From assembly GCF_000002985.6 (NCBI RefSeq), contig NC_003279.8, positions 2,542,001-2,606,000 on the forward strand: a stretch of DNA of 64,000 nt, in the 5' to 3' direction. The notes under the pieces are model-generated. The model did not search any database and was not told where the DNA came from. It saw only the letters and a list, made by a program, of their open reading frames with translations. Positions 34,378 to 45,695 of this stretch are shown piece after piece. Numbering within the stretch: position 1 is the stretch's first letter; each line of letters starts with the position of its first letter. Both the position numbers and the translations under genes were made by a program. The stretch comes from Caenorhabditis elegans (lineage: Eukaryota; Nematoda; Chromadorea; Rhabditida; Rhabditidae).

Positions 34378-34506
34378 ATAGGCTTGGGTTTAGTCTTTGG
34401 CTTGAGCTTAGGTTTAGGCTCAAGTTTTGGCTCAGGCTTAGACTAAATCTATGGCATAGACTTAGACTTTGGTTTAGGCTTTGGCTTAAGCTCAAGCTTA
34501 GCTCAA
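34378..34506 (+). repeat. Second degenerate TTAGGC-like tract
   Basis: Hexamer-like repeats (TTAGGC, TTTGGC, CTTGAGC, TTAGACT) in the same orientation as the tract at 29395-29560 but more decayed. About 290 bp upstream of the aat-5 start. Confidence 0.7.
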
Positions 34507-34632
34507 CCAAGCTCAGGGCGGGCTTTCAAAGATTCTAAAATAGCACTGTAACGAAGCACTGTAACGATCAAAAGAAGCAATTTTCCTAATTCACTTTGGT
34601 AGCTCATATCTCCGCGGATAAATTTTTTACAA
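34507..34632. mobile_element. Partial arm of the 690-bp foldback element
   Basis: GGCGGGCTTTCAAAGATTCT, TAAAATAGCACTGTAACGAA and TTCACTTTGGTAGCTCATAT match one arm of the element at 21414-22103. Terminal ends are missing, so it is a fragment. Confidence 0.75.
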
Positions 34633-36230
34633 TCACAACTTCCAAGGGATTTCCAGAAAAAATAGGCCCACATACATTGGCTGATAGGAATTTTAATTTA
34701 TAGGATTTTAGGTATACAATCAAAATATATTTTGGAGCATTTTTCCAAAAAAAAACTTTAAAATTTTGAGCCTCAATTTCAAAAAATTCCAGTTAATTGT
34801 TTGAAAATTTTTCTATAATTTCAGACCGTTCAAGCTTATTTAAGCCTAGTCCCGTTGAACTCATTCTTTAATTTTTGCCAAGATTTTTGGCAATTTGGCA
34901 GAATTTTAGACAAGATTTGAAGAATTATTATCAACTTCGGAATTCACTTCAATTGCTTTTTAATAAAAATTATGTGCAGTTCTCAGACCAATTTAAATCA
35001 AAATTTTGAAAAGGAAAATTTCAAGAAATAATTGCAACATTTCAGGGATAGCAAATCAGAAATCAGGAAAAAAAAGAGACGAGGTCAGAGTAATAGAAAA
35101 GCGTGATTTATGAGATTTGATATAGAGACTTTCAAGTATGTTTTTAGCCCATTACCTACGAGGACATGTGACAAAAGTTGCCGACCCCTAGAAGTTTCTT
35201 CTCATAATCATAGCTGTCATGAAAGAGAATGAGCTGCGAGAAGGAGGAAGCAGCACATCCCGCGAGCTCTTTCTTCCCCTCTTTCTCTGCGTCTTTTCCC
35301 TCTCGCCGAGCTTCTTCGTTCGCAGCAAAAAGAAAACATGAAAAAAGTGCAAAAAAGGGAAAATCTCCGGAAACATGGGGCGGCAATCACAATCTCGTCA
35401 CCCCTACCAAATGAATTAGTGTGCTCTTTTTCTGACTCTTTGGAGCATTGGAGCTTCGATTACGTCACTATTACATCAGGGTTGGTGAGTAGGGGGGAGG
35501 GGAGGGGCACGTTTGTTTTGTTCCTCAGGAAGAAGAAGAAGAAGATGAAGCTTAGGTTTTTCTGGCAGAGGTGAAAAATCGCAGTGGTTCTCAGAGCAAT
35601 TTTTCAAATTTTGGGGACGTGGGAGAGAGAAGAGGAAAAACTCGGCCATGCCTTAAAAATGGACGAGGCCGAACACAGTTCGGTGTTTGCTAGAGAAACC
35701 TCGGCTAAAAATTTTTGGCTAAAATATTTTTTTCAAGTTTTTGAAAAAAGGCGTTCATAAAAAATAGTTTTTTTTTGCATTTCTTGTGAACCGAAATAAG
35801 CATGCGCCTTTAAATTTTAAGTCTTCGAATTTTACAACAAAAAATCGATAAATTTTAATTTATCAAACTTGAAAAATAATTATATAGCGAGATAAAAAGT
35901 ATGTGCGCCTTTCAGCTTTGATTACTGTAGGTGATAATTTAATTTTCAATTTTTTGTATTATATGTCCGCGAAATTGTGCGATGTTTGCTCCAAAAATAC
36001 GGTACTAGGTCTCGACGCGACAAATTTTTGTTAAATAAAAACGTATGTGTGCCTTCAAATAGGGAAACTGTGATTTCGAAATTTTTATTGATTTTTTATA
36101 GTTTTTTTCTCGATTTGTGTTTAGTTTTTTAAAGAAAAATATATTGTTTTACAAAAATTATTATAAAAAAGAAGAAAATTCCAAAAAAAAAGTGAAATTT
36201 CAGTACTTTTTAAAGGCGCACAACGTATTA

Positions 36231-36573
36231 CGGGAACACAAAATTCTGAGAATGCGTATGACGCAACATATTTGACGCGCAAAATATCTCGTAGTGAAAA
36301 CTACAGTAATTCTTTGAATGACTACTGTAGCGCTGGTGTCGATTTACGGAAATCATTTATTAATGGATAAAATATTAAAAGAAAACACAAAAACTAAAGA
36401 AAATAAAATTTCGTTGTCATTTTTCGAAAATAAATTCATTTCGAAAATCTCGCCCGTAAATCGACACAAGAGCTACAGTAATCATTTAAAGAATTACTGT
36501 AGATTTCGCTACGAGATATTTTGCGCGTCAAATGTGTTGCGCAGTACGTATTCTCAGAATTTTTTGCTCCCGG
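36231..36573. mobile_element. Palindromic element, ACTACAGTAATTC core
   Basis: Inverted repeat beginning CGGGAACACAAAATTCTGAG and ending with its complement. Each arm contains ACGCGCAAAATATCTCGTAG, AAACTACAGTAATTC and ATTTACGG; the centre is unique. First of five copies. Confidence 0.85.
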
Positions 36574-37632
36574 AATATTCTAAAATAGCAAAAAAAATTG
36601 TTTAAGCTCAAAAAAGAATTTCCAAAAAATAAAACCGAAAAACCAAAGAGAAATTCCACCTGACTGGAGGTCTATATAACCCAATTTGTTCTTGCAGGTG
36701 CTTGAGCCCTTACTGGAAGAGCAAGTGACGTCACTCCTCTTCCAAGGGAGGCGCACCACACCACCCGAGCGAAAATTGCTAAATGAGGTTAACCTTTGCA
36801 ATATATCGTTTTTTGATTTCTTTGTGATAAGTGTAATCAAATGAGAGCACACGCGCAATAATCCCGAGGTGTCAAATGCAAACAGTCTCCCGTAGCCGCC
36901 GCCGGTAGCACTTTGTTTGATCTCGGTATAAGTTACGATTCGTTTTGGCACGTTTTGATGAGGTTGAAGCGTAGCAAACTATGGAGCCAATTACAAAAGG
37001 AGGAAGAAGCTTATCCCATTAAAAACTGCACAAATGTTCTGTGCTCTACACTTCTGAGAGATCAGAAAACACTGGCTTCTGCGTGAATTTCTCGATTGTC
37101 CACGTGGAGTACACAGGCATTTTTTTTTGTAAATTTCATTTCATTGAGGATCTCTACGACACTATACCCAATTTTTGCTCCACGGACAAACTCTGTTAAT
37201 TTTTCAAACTGAAAGATTTACAAAATATTCAACTCCTAAATGTGCTCTATTGAGAAAAAGCTTGTTGAAATTTCGAAAATTTTGACCATGAAAACGCGCT
37301 CTACTGACAAATTTTGTGAATTCCGTGTGAAATCCCAAAAACCAGCGGGATTTTAAAAAAAGTGAATTCACAGAAAAATCCACAAGTCGCCACAAAATTC
37401 AAAGAATCCTTGGAAAATCTATTGAGAAACCGCGATCTACTGGCATTTTTTTTTGTGAGATTCCCATTAAAAATTCCAAACAAAAAAACAATTTTTAAAA
37501 AATTTCACAAAAAAATTAAACAAAAACTGTTTTTTCTTCCAATTTTATACAGAAACTTGTACTGAAATTGGCTTTAAAAAATCATTGAAAATCACAGAAA
37601 TTTTTTCAAAAATTCCAGAAATTCGTGAATTA

Positions 37633-37963
37633 CGGGAGAACTAAATTCTGAGAATGCGTATTGCGCAACATATTTGACGCGCAAAATATCTCGTAGCGAA
37701 AACTACAGTAATTCTTTAAATGACTACTGTAGCGCTCTTGTGTCGATTTACGGAAATCATTTTTCATACGAAGAAACGAAGGAAAATGGAATATCGTTGT
37801 CAATATTTGAAAATAAACTATTTTTAAAAATCGAGCTCGTAAATCGACACAAAAGCTACAGTAGTCATTTAAAGAATTACTGTAGTTTTCGCTACGAGAT
37901 ATTTTGCGCGTCAAATATGTTGCATAATACGCATTCTCAGATTTTCAAGTTCCCGGAATACTG
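37633..37963. mobile_element. Palindromic element, ACTACAGTAATTC core
   Basis: Second copy, same arms (TGCGTATTGCGCAACATATT, CTCGTAGCGAAAACTACAGT). Starts ACGGGAGAACTAAATTCTGA and ends TTCCCGGAATA. Confidence 0.85.
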
Positions 37964-38549
37964 CACATGGAAAACCCTTTTTTAATTAAAAAATAACCGA
38001 AAATAAGAAAAAACTCGTCATTTCGAAATCCGAACTGCTGACACCGTTTACTCGTGAGTAAACCGAGAAAAAAAAACGAAAAAAAAATGAAATTTTGACG
38101 AGCTCAATTCCCCAAGGCGGGTGAGCACTGAAAAAAGAGCACAAAATTGTGGAGAGCAAGCGAGTGAGCAAGAGCTCCCCGGGTGGTGGGTGTAGATAAA
38201 GAAGAAGCAGGAGCAGATGAAGACGACGACGACGAAAAAAAAAAGAAGAAGAGGGGGTGGAGAGAAATATAGATGAATTGATGAGTGAAATGAGAGACAG
38301 GTCTCCCTCCCTTTCGCTTGACTCTGGAGGGGGCTCTGCCAAATCCTGCTCCGCGAGCTGGATTTTCTTGGCTCCGTGCCAAGATTCTTCTTCTTATTCT
38401 TCTTTTTCTGGCGCTCGGCGAAAAAAATGTCGATTTTTAGATTTTAAAAATTTTCTCAAATATAATCGGAAATCTCCAACAAAAAAATTTTGTTTATTGA
38501 AAATTTCATAGATTTATCAAAAAATTTGCTGAGTTTTATTACAGGCAAA

Positions 38550-38890
38550 CAAATTTTTGAGAATGCGTATTATGCAATATATTTGACGCGCAAAATATCT
38601 CGTAGCGAAAACTACAGTAATTCTTTATATGAGTACTGTAGGTCGATTTACGGAGCCTCGATTTTCGAGGTGGATTTCTTTTCGAATTGTGACAGCAACA
38701 TTCGATTTTTTAAATTTTTTCGTAATGTTTGTGTTTTCTTCAAATATTTCATCGCTCAATTTCCGTAAATCGACACAAGAGCGCTACAGTAGTTATTTAA
38801 AGTATTACTGTAGTTTTCGCTACGAGATATTTTGCGCGTCAAATATGTTGCACTGTACGCATTCTCTGAATTTTTTGTTCCCGTAATATG
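38550..38890. mobile_element. Palindromic element, ACTACAGTAATTC core
   Basis: Third copy, with a slightly degraded left end (GCAAACAAATTTTTGAGAAT). Right arm ends TTTTGTTCCCGTAAT. Confidence 0.8.
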
Positions 38891-39202
38891 TGAAAAGGAT
38901 AAAAATGGGGGTTTTTTTTGACCGAAAAATTCGATTTCCAAAAAAAAATTTTATTGCAAAAAATTTTCTAAAATAATTTTCTGCTCCGCATCGGTTGGCT
39001 CTTCGTACAAAATTCCTCGACAAAAAAAGTTCATATAATTTTCGATTAGCATGCAATATATACCAAATTTGGCACAAAAAAACGTGGAAAAAACAGTTGA
39101 AATTAGAAAAAATAAGAATAAGTGCTGAAGAATGAGGGTGATGTACATGTAAACATTTAAAAAGAACTACTACTCGAATAAAAAAATTTGACTTGGGGGA
39201 CC

Positions 39203-42200
39203 CTAATTATCATATTTGGCAAGATATTCGAGAGCCTCCTCGACGTCGAGTTTCGATCCGAGAATGATTGGAGCGCGTTGGTGAATCTGAAGAATTTGTT
39301 TTTTTTGAATTTTTGGAATGTTTTAACAATTTTTTTAAAAGTAACTTTCGGGAAAATTTTTTTTCAAAATTTTTATATAAATTTTTACCGGAAATTGTGT
39401 CTCAAAAATTTAAATTACGCCGAAATTTAAACTTTATGTTAGGAAAATAGACAAATTGGCGGAATTTAAAATCTCCGGCAAATCGGCAAATTGCCAAAAT
39501 TGAAAATTTCCAGAAAATCGGCAATTTTCCAGAATTGAAAATTTCCGGCAAATCGGCCAATTGCCGAAATTGAAATTTCCGAAAAATCTGCCAATTGCCG
39601 GAATTGAAATTTCCGGCAAATCGGCAAATTGCCGGAATTTAAAATTTCCGGCAAATCAGAAAGCCGGCAATTTGGTTTCACGGTTTTTTCTCCTCGATTT
39701 GTGGAAAATTTCAAATTTTTTTCCGCTACACACCTGTGTTGGCTGAATATCGAGAATGCGTTCTTTTCCAGAATTGAAAATTTCCGGCAAATTGGCAAAT
39801 TGCCGGAATTGAAATTTCCAGAAAATCGGCAAATTGCCGGAATTGAAAATTTCCGACAAATCGGCAAATTGCCAAAATTGAAATTTCCGGCAAATTGCCA
39901 GAGTTGAAATTTCCGGCAAAGCGGAAAATTGCCAGAATTGAAATTTCCAAAAAATCAGCAAATTGGCGGAATTTAAAATTTCCAGAAAATCGGCCAATTG
40001 CCGGAATTGAAAATTTCCGGCAAATCAGCGAATTGCCGGAATTTGGAATTTCCGTCAAATTAGCAAATTTCCGGAATTGAAATTTCCGACAAATCGGCAA
40101 ATTGCCGGAATTGAAATTTCCAGAAAAACGGCAATTTGCCGGAATTGAAAATTTCCGGCAAATCGGCCAATTGCCGAAATTGAAATTTCCGAAAAATCTG
40201 CCAATTGCCGGAATTGAAAATTTCCGGAAAATCGGCAAATTGCCGGAATTTAAAATTTCCGGAAAATCGGCAAATTGCCGGAATTTAAAATTTCCGGAAA
40301 ATCGGCAAATTGCCGGAATTGAAAATTTCCGGCAAATCAGCGAATTGCCGGAATTTGGAATTCCCGTCAAATTAGCAAATTGCCGGAATTGAAATTTCCG
40401 GCGAATCGGCAAATTGCCGGAATTTAAATTTCCGCCAAATCGGCAAATTGCCGGAATTGAAATTTTAGGAAAATAGGCAAATTGCCGGAATTGAAAATTT
40501 CCGGCAAATCGGCAAACCGGCAATTTGGTTTCAGGGTCTTTTCTCCTCGATTTGTGGAAAATTACCTGTGTTGGCTGAATATCAAGAATACGTTCTTTTC
40601 CAGTCGTGGCGAGACCTCCGGCCTGTTCAATGATATAAGCCATCGGATTACACTCGTACAACAAGCGGAGCTTTCCATTTGGAGCCGATACAGTTGGTGG
40701 ATAGAGAAAGATTCCTCCGTTGAGAATTGTACGATGAACATCGGCAACCATCGACCCGACATATCTCTGTCCCATTGCCTTTTTGCCGGCTTCTGGATAC
40801 TTTCGTGTACGAATATACTCGGCGAAACCCTTGCTCCATGTCTGAGCATATCCTTCGTTTAGCGAGTAGATTGAACCCTTTTCCTTGCATTTCATATTTG
40901 GGTGGGTTAGGATGAACTCTCCGATGGACTGAAAAATTATCGATTTTTCAAAAAAAAAAAATAACTGATTTTATTTATTTTTTTCGCTTTTTCAAATTTC
41001 GAAAAAGTGTTTTTGATTTATTTTTTCTAAGATTTTTCAATTTTTTCCTAAAGATTAAATTTTTAAAGTCTGAAAAACAATTTTTTTTTGAATTTTTAAA
41101 ATTTTTCAGAGAGATTTAATCTTTTAAGTCTGAAAATCGAATGTTTTTTGATTTTTCAATTTTTTTCAGAGAGATTTAACTCTAAAAAACCTGAAAATCG
41201 ATTTCGTATTGCTGTTTAAAATTTTTTAAGAGATATTTAATAAAAAACACGTTTTTTTGCGATTTGTCAAGACATTTTAGGGATATTTAATTGTTTTAAA
41301 AAAATCTCAAAATCATTTTTTTTTTTAATTTATTCAGAGGGATGTTATTTAAAAATCGGATTTTTTTGATTTTTCAAGTTTTTTCAGAGATTTTAACTTT
41401 TTTTTCAAATGAGTTTTTAATTTTTTTACAGTCCGAAAATCTTTTTTTTTTCGATTTTTTCTAGATTTTCAGAGATATTTATTTTTAATTAATTTTTAAT
41501 TTTTAAAATTCTCAATATCGATTTTGTGCAATTTTTCAAGTTTTTTTTTCAGAGAGATGTAATTAATTTTTTATCTGAAAATCAATTTTTTTAAAATTAA
41601 AATTTTTGTTTTTTTTTCGGAGATTTAATATTTAAAAAAAATTCTGAAAATCGATTTTTTTTAATTTAAAAATTTTTTTAAAGAGTTATTTTTTTAATCT
41701 GAAATTTAATATTTTTAGTTTTTTTTTTAATTTGAAAAGTGAAAAATCGTTTTGTTTTTTCTCAAAATTTCAAAAATAAGGAGAAATAGGTAAAAACTAT
41801 TTGAAAATGGTGAAATCTTTGATTTTAAAAAGGCTTTCAAATTAAATATCCCTAACAAGATTGAAAAAATGTCTAAAAATACTCAATTTTTCTAATTTTA
41901 ACCGGATTTTTCTGAAAAAAAAAAACTGAATTTTTATCCAATTTTCACCACAAAAAAACTCGAAAAAAAAGACTACTAACAGGGTCAAGAGTGAACCCAT
42001 TGACACCATCACCAGTGGACAAAACGACCATAGTAGCAGATCCATAGAGAGCATAACCAGCTGCCACCATTTCCTTTCCAGGCTTCAGAACATCATCGAC
42101 AGTCGCCGGACCATCTCCACGTTTTTTGTAGATTCCGAAGATGGTTCCGATTGAGACGAGGCAATCGATATTGGAAGATCCATCCAATGGATCAAAAGTC

Positions 42201-44122
42201 ACAATGTACTTTCCACGACGTTGCTCCTCCACCTCAATGAGCTCATCGTTCTCCTCGGAGACTAGGAGACATGTTGTGTAGCTGCTCTTGAGCATGTTGA
42301 TCATGAGCTCATTGCTCAGCACGTCAAGCTTCTTCACTTCCTCGCCTTGTACGTTGGTGGCTCCAGCGATTCCGTATCTGGAATATATATATATATATAT
42401 TTAGTTTTTTAAGGAATACTGAAAATTTATTTAAAGGTGGTGTAGTCAATTTTTTATTGCTTTATTAGACTCAAAATTTTCTGAAAACACCGAATTTCAT
42501 AATGAAACTTCTTGAAAACTTCTCAAAAAAAAGTTATGACGGCTCGAAAAACGGCCTAAAATTAATTGAAATTTGAAATTTGACCGACTTGTCAAGCGGC
42601 TGGAAACTAACTTTTTTGAAATTACCGTCTTATTTTGGGTATATAATGTAATTATCTTGGCGTTTTCAACTTCATTTAGGTATTTTAAAGACGATGGACG
42701 GCAAGAATTGTTTAACTTTTTTCACCAAATCTTGCCGTCCATCGACTTTAAAATACCCAAATCGAGTTGAAAACGCAAGATAATTAAATTATATACCCAA
42801 AATTTGACGGTGATTTCAAAAAAATAAGTTTCCAGCGGTTTGACAAGTCGGTCACATTTCAAATTTTAACTAATTTTAGGCCAATTTTTGAGCCGTCATA
42901 ACTTTTTTTTGAGAAGTTTTCAAGATGTTTCATTATAAAATTCGGCGTTTTCAGACTATTTTCAGACTATTTTGAGGATAATTAAGCAATTAAAAAAATT
43001 TCGACTAAACCACCTTTAATTTTATTTATTTTACGAGCAAGGGTGTCGGTTTTCCGAATTTTTAAAAAAATCGAAAAACGAAAAATTTTAGTTTTTTGAT
43101 TATTTTTCTCGAAAATTCTGAGAATGCGTATTGCGCAACATATATGACGCGCAAAATATCTCTTAGCGAAAACTACAGTAATTATTTAAATGACTACTGT
43201 AGCTCTTGTGTCGATTTACGGAAACATTAAAAATAAGCACAAAATAAGGAAAAAAAAAGGGTTTTTCGATTTTTTTTTTCGAATTTTCGATTTTTTGAGG
43301 GGAATTCTAAAACCCGAAAAAAGTTTGATTTCCCAAAAATCGGAAAAAAAAATCTGAAAATTAACCATTAAATGTGATTTTTTATTCAATTTAATTTTGT
43401 TTATGTTGATGATAAAAACATAATATTTTATTCTAACAAAAAGAACAATTACCAAATTTTTTCGCCTAAAAAAAATCGAAAAAATTGAAAAAAAAATACG
43501 AAAAATCGAAAATTTTTCGTTTTCCGATTTTTTGAATTAATCGAAAAACCGACACTCTTAATCGAATTTCGAAAAAAAAGATCCATTCCCGTAAATCGAC
43601 ACCAGCGCTACAGTAATCAGTTAAAGAATTACTGTAGTTTTCGCTACGAGATATTTTGCGCGTCAAATATGTTGTACCGTACGCATTCTCAGAATTTTGT
43701 GCTCTTATAATATTAGAAATGCGTCCAAATGAACAAAAATGTCTCAAAATATCGAAAAAAAAAATGCAAATTTTAGCTAAAATCTCAAAATTTTGGTAAA
43801 AGTACGGAAATATGACCAAAATTTGAGATTTTAGCTAAAACTAGACCGATTTATCGAAAATTTGAACTTTCATAGCAATTTTTTGGCAATGTTTGCGTAT
43901 TTTTAAATAGATTTTTCGTGATAAATCCCAAATTCCATACAATTTCGCGAGTCCTGCCTTCTGGGTGGCTGAAGCGATTGCCTTGATGGCGACGAGCATG
44001 TTGGTGAGCAACGCGGTAAGCTCTCCACTTGCATCGGCATGCTTACGCTGCTCTTGGAGCACGTAACGTTGAAGGGTGATCGAGTCGGTCTCGATTCCGA
44101 ATTGACTGGTTTCCGAGGCCAT
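39203..44122 (-). CDS. fbp-1: Fructose-1,6-bisphosphatase
   Basis: Four minus-strand exons: 44122-43941, 42377-41981, 40928-40566 and 39286-39203; 341 residues, the normal family length. It hydrolyses fructose 1,6-bisphosphate to fructose 6-phosphate, the regulated cytosolic step of gluconeogenesis. Visible: [17 protein letters not shown] (AMP-binding N-terminal helix), SEEND at 101-105, metal/substrate motif FDPLDGSSN at 122-130 with preceding KY at 117-118, [50 protein letters not shown], and C-terminal [13 protein letters not shown]. Introns are unusually large and filled with foldback and GGCAAAT-type repeats. Intron 3 contains a duplicated piece of exon 3. Symbol: single fbp gene expected in C. 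elegans. Confidence 0.97.
39440..40565. mobile_element. Expanded GGCAAATCGGCAA-type repeat block in fbp-1 intron 3
   Basis: A long ladder of about 37-40 bp units (GCCGGAATTGAAATTTCCGG, CAAATCGGCAAATT) with only end-type sequence, lacking the TACGCATCC..TTCCTACAT interior. It is interrupted at about 39668-39773 by a duplicate of fbp-1 exon/intron sequence. The region is nearly stop-free on the minus strand. Confidence 0.8.
39733..39773 (-). pseudogene. Duplicated 3' end of fbp-1 exon 3
   Basis: Reads CTGGAAAAGAACGCATTCTC on the minus strand and encodes [12 protein letters not shown], identical in protein to the end of exon 3 (40566-40606) with two synonymous changes. About 65 bp of adjoining intron (TTTCTCCTCGATTTGTGGAA region) is duplicated too. 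No acceptor precedes it, so it is a relic rather than an alternative exon. Confidence 0.8.
42432..43018. mobile_element. 587-bp foldback element in fbp-1 intron 1
   Basis: Arms about 285 bp: GGTGGTGTAGTCAATTTTTT at the left and its imperfect complement (AATTTCGACTAAACCACC) at the right. Each arm contains GAAAACTTCTCAAAAAAAAG and TGACCGACTTGTCAAGCGGC; the centre is near 42722 (GACGATGGACGGCAAGA). No coding capacity. Confidence 0.85.
43038..43712. mobile_element. Palindromic element (ACTACAGTAATTC type) with enlarged centre
   Basis: Arms at about 43111-43225 and 43585-43712 belong to the same family as 36231-36573. The centre (about 43226-43584) is larger and includes inverted GTGTCGGTTTTCCG / CGAAAAACCGACAC blocks near 43045 and 43540. 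It appears to be two interleaved inverted repeats, perhaps nested insertions, in fbp-1 intron 1. Confidence 0.7.
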
Positions 44123-45695
44123 TTCTGTAAGAATTTATTGAATTTTGAAATTTAGAAATTTAAAATAGAGAATTTTGCATTGAAAAATTGGAAATTAAAA
44201 AGGAAATCGAATTTTTACGGCGTCGAAATGGCAATTTAGATGGTAAAATCTGTTAATCTCATGTTGCCGGTCATTGAGAAGAACAGAGGCCGAGCGGCGA
44301 GATAGCATGCAAAACTGGGAGAGCACAGAGAAGCGAGCGACGGCGAAATAGAAAGGCGGGAGAATGAGGCGATCAGGCAACAAAATACTTTGTGTTGCCC
44401 GCTGATACTTTGAACTTTGTGGTAAACAAACATTAATGCGCTGATTTTTGAATATTTCGAGGTGGAAAGTAGTGCAAAATATTTAATTTAGTAGAGAAAC
44501 CTGTGAAAATCCGGGAGAATCGGTCAAAGATCGCTAAAATACATTGAAAAATGAATAAAAAAGCTTTAAAACCATCATCGTTGTGAAACCCTAAGTACAG
44601 AAAAGCAATTTGTCCCATTAAAAGATTACTGTAGAAATTTTTAAGTTTTTTTACTGCTATTTTGCTAGCAACTGCTTTTGTTTAGATTTTCTTGAAATTT
44701 CTCAAGTGTTATTCTTTATATAAAGTAATCTAAAAATATTCAAAAATATTTTGAAAACACTAGAAAAATAAAAAGTGAAAAAATTTTTTTAACAATGTTT
44801 TGTAGAAATCGCAGTGAGACCCGAAGCCAGAAGGGAAGGCGTGCGCCTTTAAAGGATTACTGTAACAAACGTTTTGTTTTTATGTTTTTTAGGAAATTAA
44901 TTACACTCAAAATAATAAAACTGCGTGGCGTGTACTGCAGAAAACCTAATATTTAGGCCCCGCCTTTTAATCGTCCACTCACGGGGAAAAAACAAAAATA
45001 GGGGAGGGGGGGACAGCTCGCCACGCCAACAGTGAGAAAAATAGTGTGGTGCGCGGACCTCGAATGATGTCGGCGGCTGATATTGCCTGGGGTACCGCTT
45101 TTTGCGTTTTCCCCGTGAGTGGACGATTAAAAGGCGGGGCCTAAATATTAGGTTTTCTGCAGTACACGCCACGCAGTTTTATTATTTTGAGTGTAATTGT
45201 CGTCCATAATGCTTAAAAAATCGTTTTCCAATAATAATTTGAACGGTTTTGTGATTAAAAAATATTCAATCTGACAATATATTTAGTTTTGAAGAAAAAA
45301 AAGTTCAGAGTAAAAATAAATCCGATTCGAAAAAAATTCGCCTAACACTCGACAAAATGCGAATTTTATAGTGAAAAGTTGCGGGAGGGATAGTGAAAAC
45401 GTGAGACGGAGAGCGGAGAGAAATGTCCAATGTTTTCGACGATTTAAAGTGCGGTCAGTCACGTATACTTCCATTTATCCCTGGATGTTGGTCCAGAAAT
45501 TTCCAGAAAAAGCAGTTGTCCACGTGTATTGGGCGAGTTATCTTTATTACCGTATTATCATTTAGAAATCACCGTAAAAATTATTTATCAAAGGGAATTG
45601 GTAAACAGTGGAGGGAAAGTTTGGCGGGGGAGAGAGAAAGAGAGAGACGCAGACAGCACAAAGATCGAACAAACATAATAGATTGGAATTCGAGA
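44123..45695. other. fbp-1 promoter side and patched-related 3' side
   Basis: Both genes read leftward, so this is the 3' flank of the patched-related gene and the 5' flank of fbp-1. It holds a 300-bp foldback element and a GA-rich stretch at 45625-45660. No intervening gene. Confidence 0.5.
44899..45198. mobile_element. 300-bp element with about 90-bp near-perfect inverted arms
   Basis: Begins AATTACACTCAAAATAATAA and ends with the exact complement. Both arms contain GCGTGGCGTGTACTGCAG, TTAGGCCCCGCCTTTTAATC and GTCCACTCACGGGG. High identity of the arms suggests it is young. Lies about 0.8 kb upstream of fbp-1. Confidence 0.88.

Larger units (their letters stand above)
34094..39202. other. 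5-kb gene-poor region between aat-5 and fbp-1
   Basis: No convincing coding region on either strand. It contains the aat-5 promoter side, a second telomere-like tract, a partial foldback arm, three palindromic elements and purine- or pyrimidine-rich stretches (35240-35330, 35500-35575, 38190-38270). CDS-like frames at 36580-36951 and 37986-38382 are unsupported. Confidence 0.5.

Noticed and set aside
36580-36951. 123-codon minus-strand frame
   Set aside because: Spans the CRE 20-mer and repeat remnants; no promoter, splice or similarity support.
39726-40895. 389-codon minus-strand frame extending fbp-1 exon 3
   Set aside because: Reads through the donor at 40565 into the repeat ladder, which happens to lack stops; the fourth exon restores the normal FBPase end.
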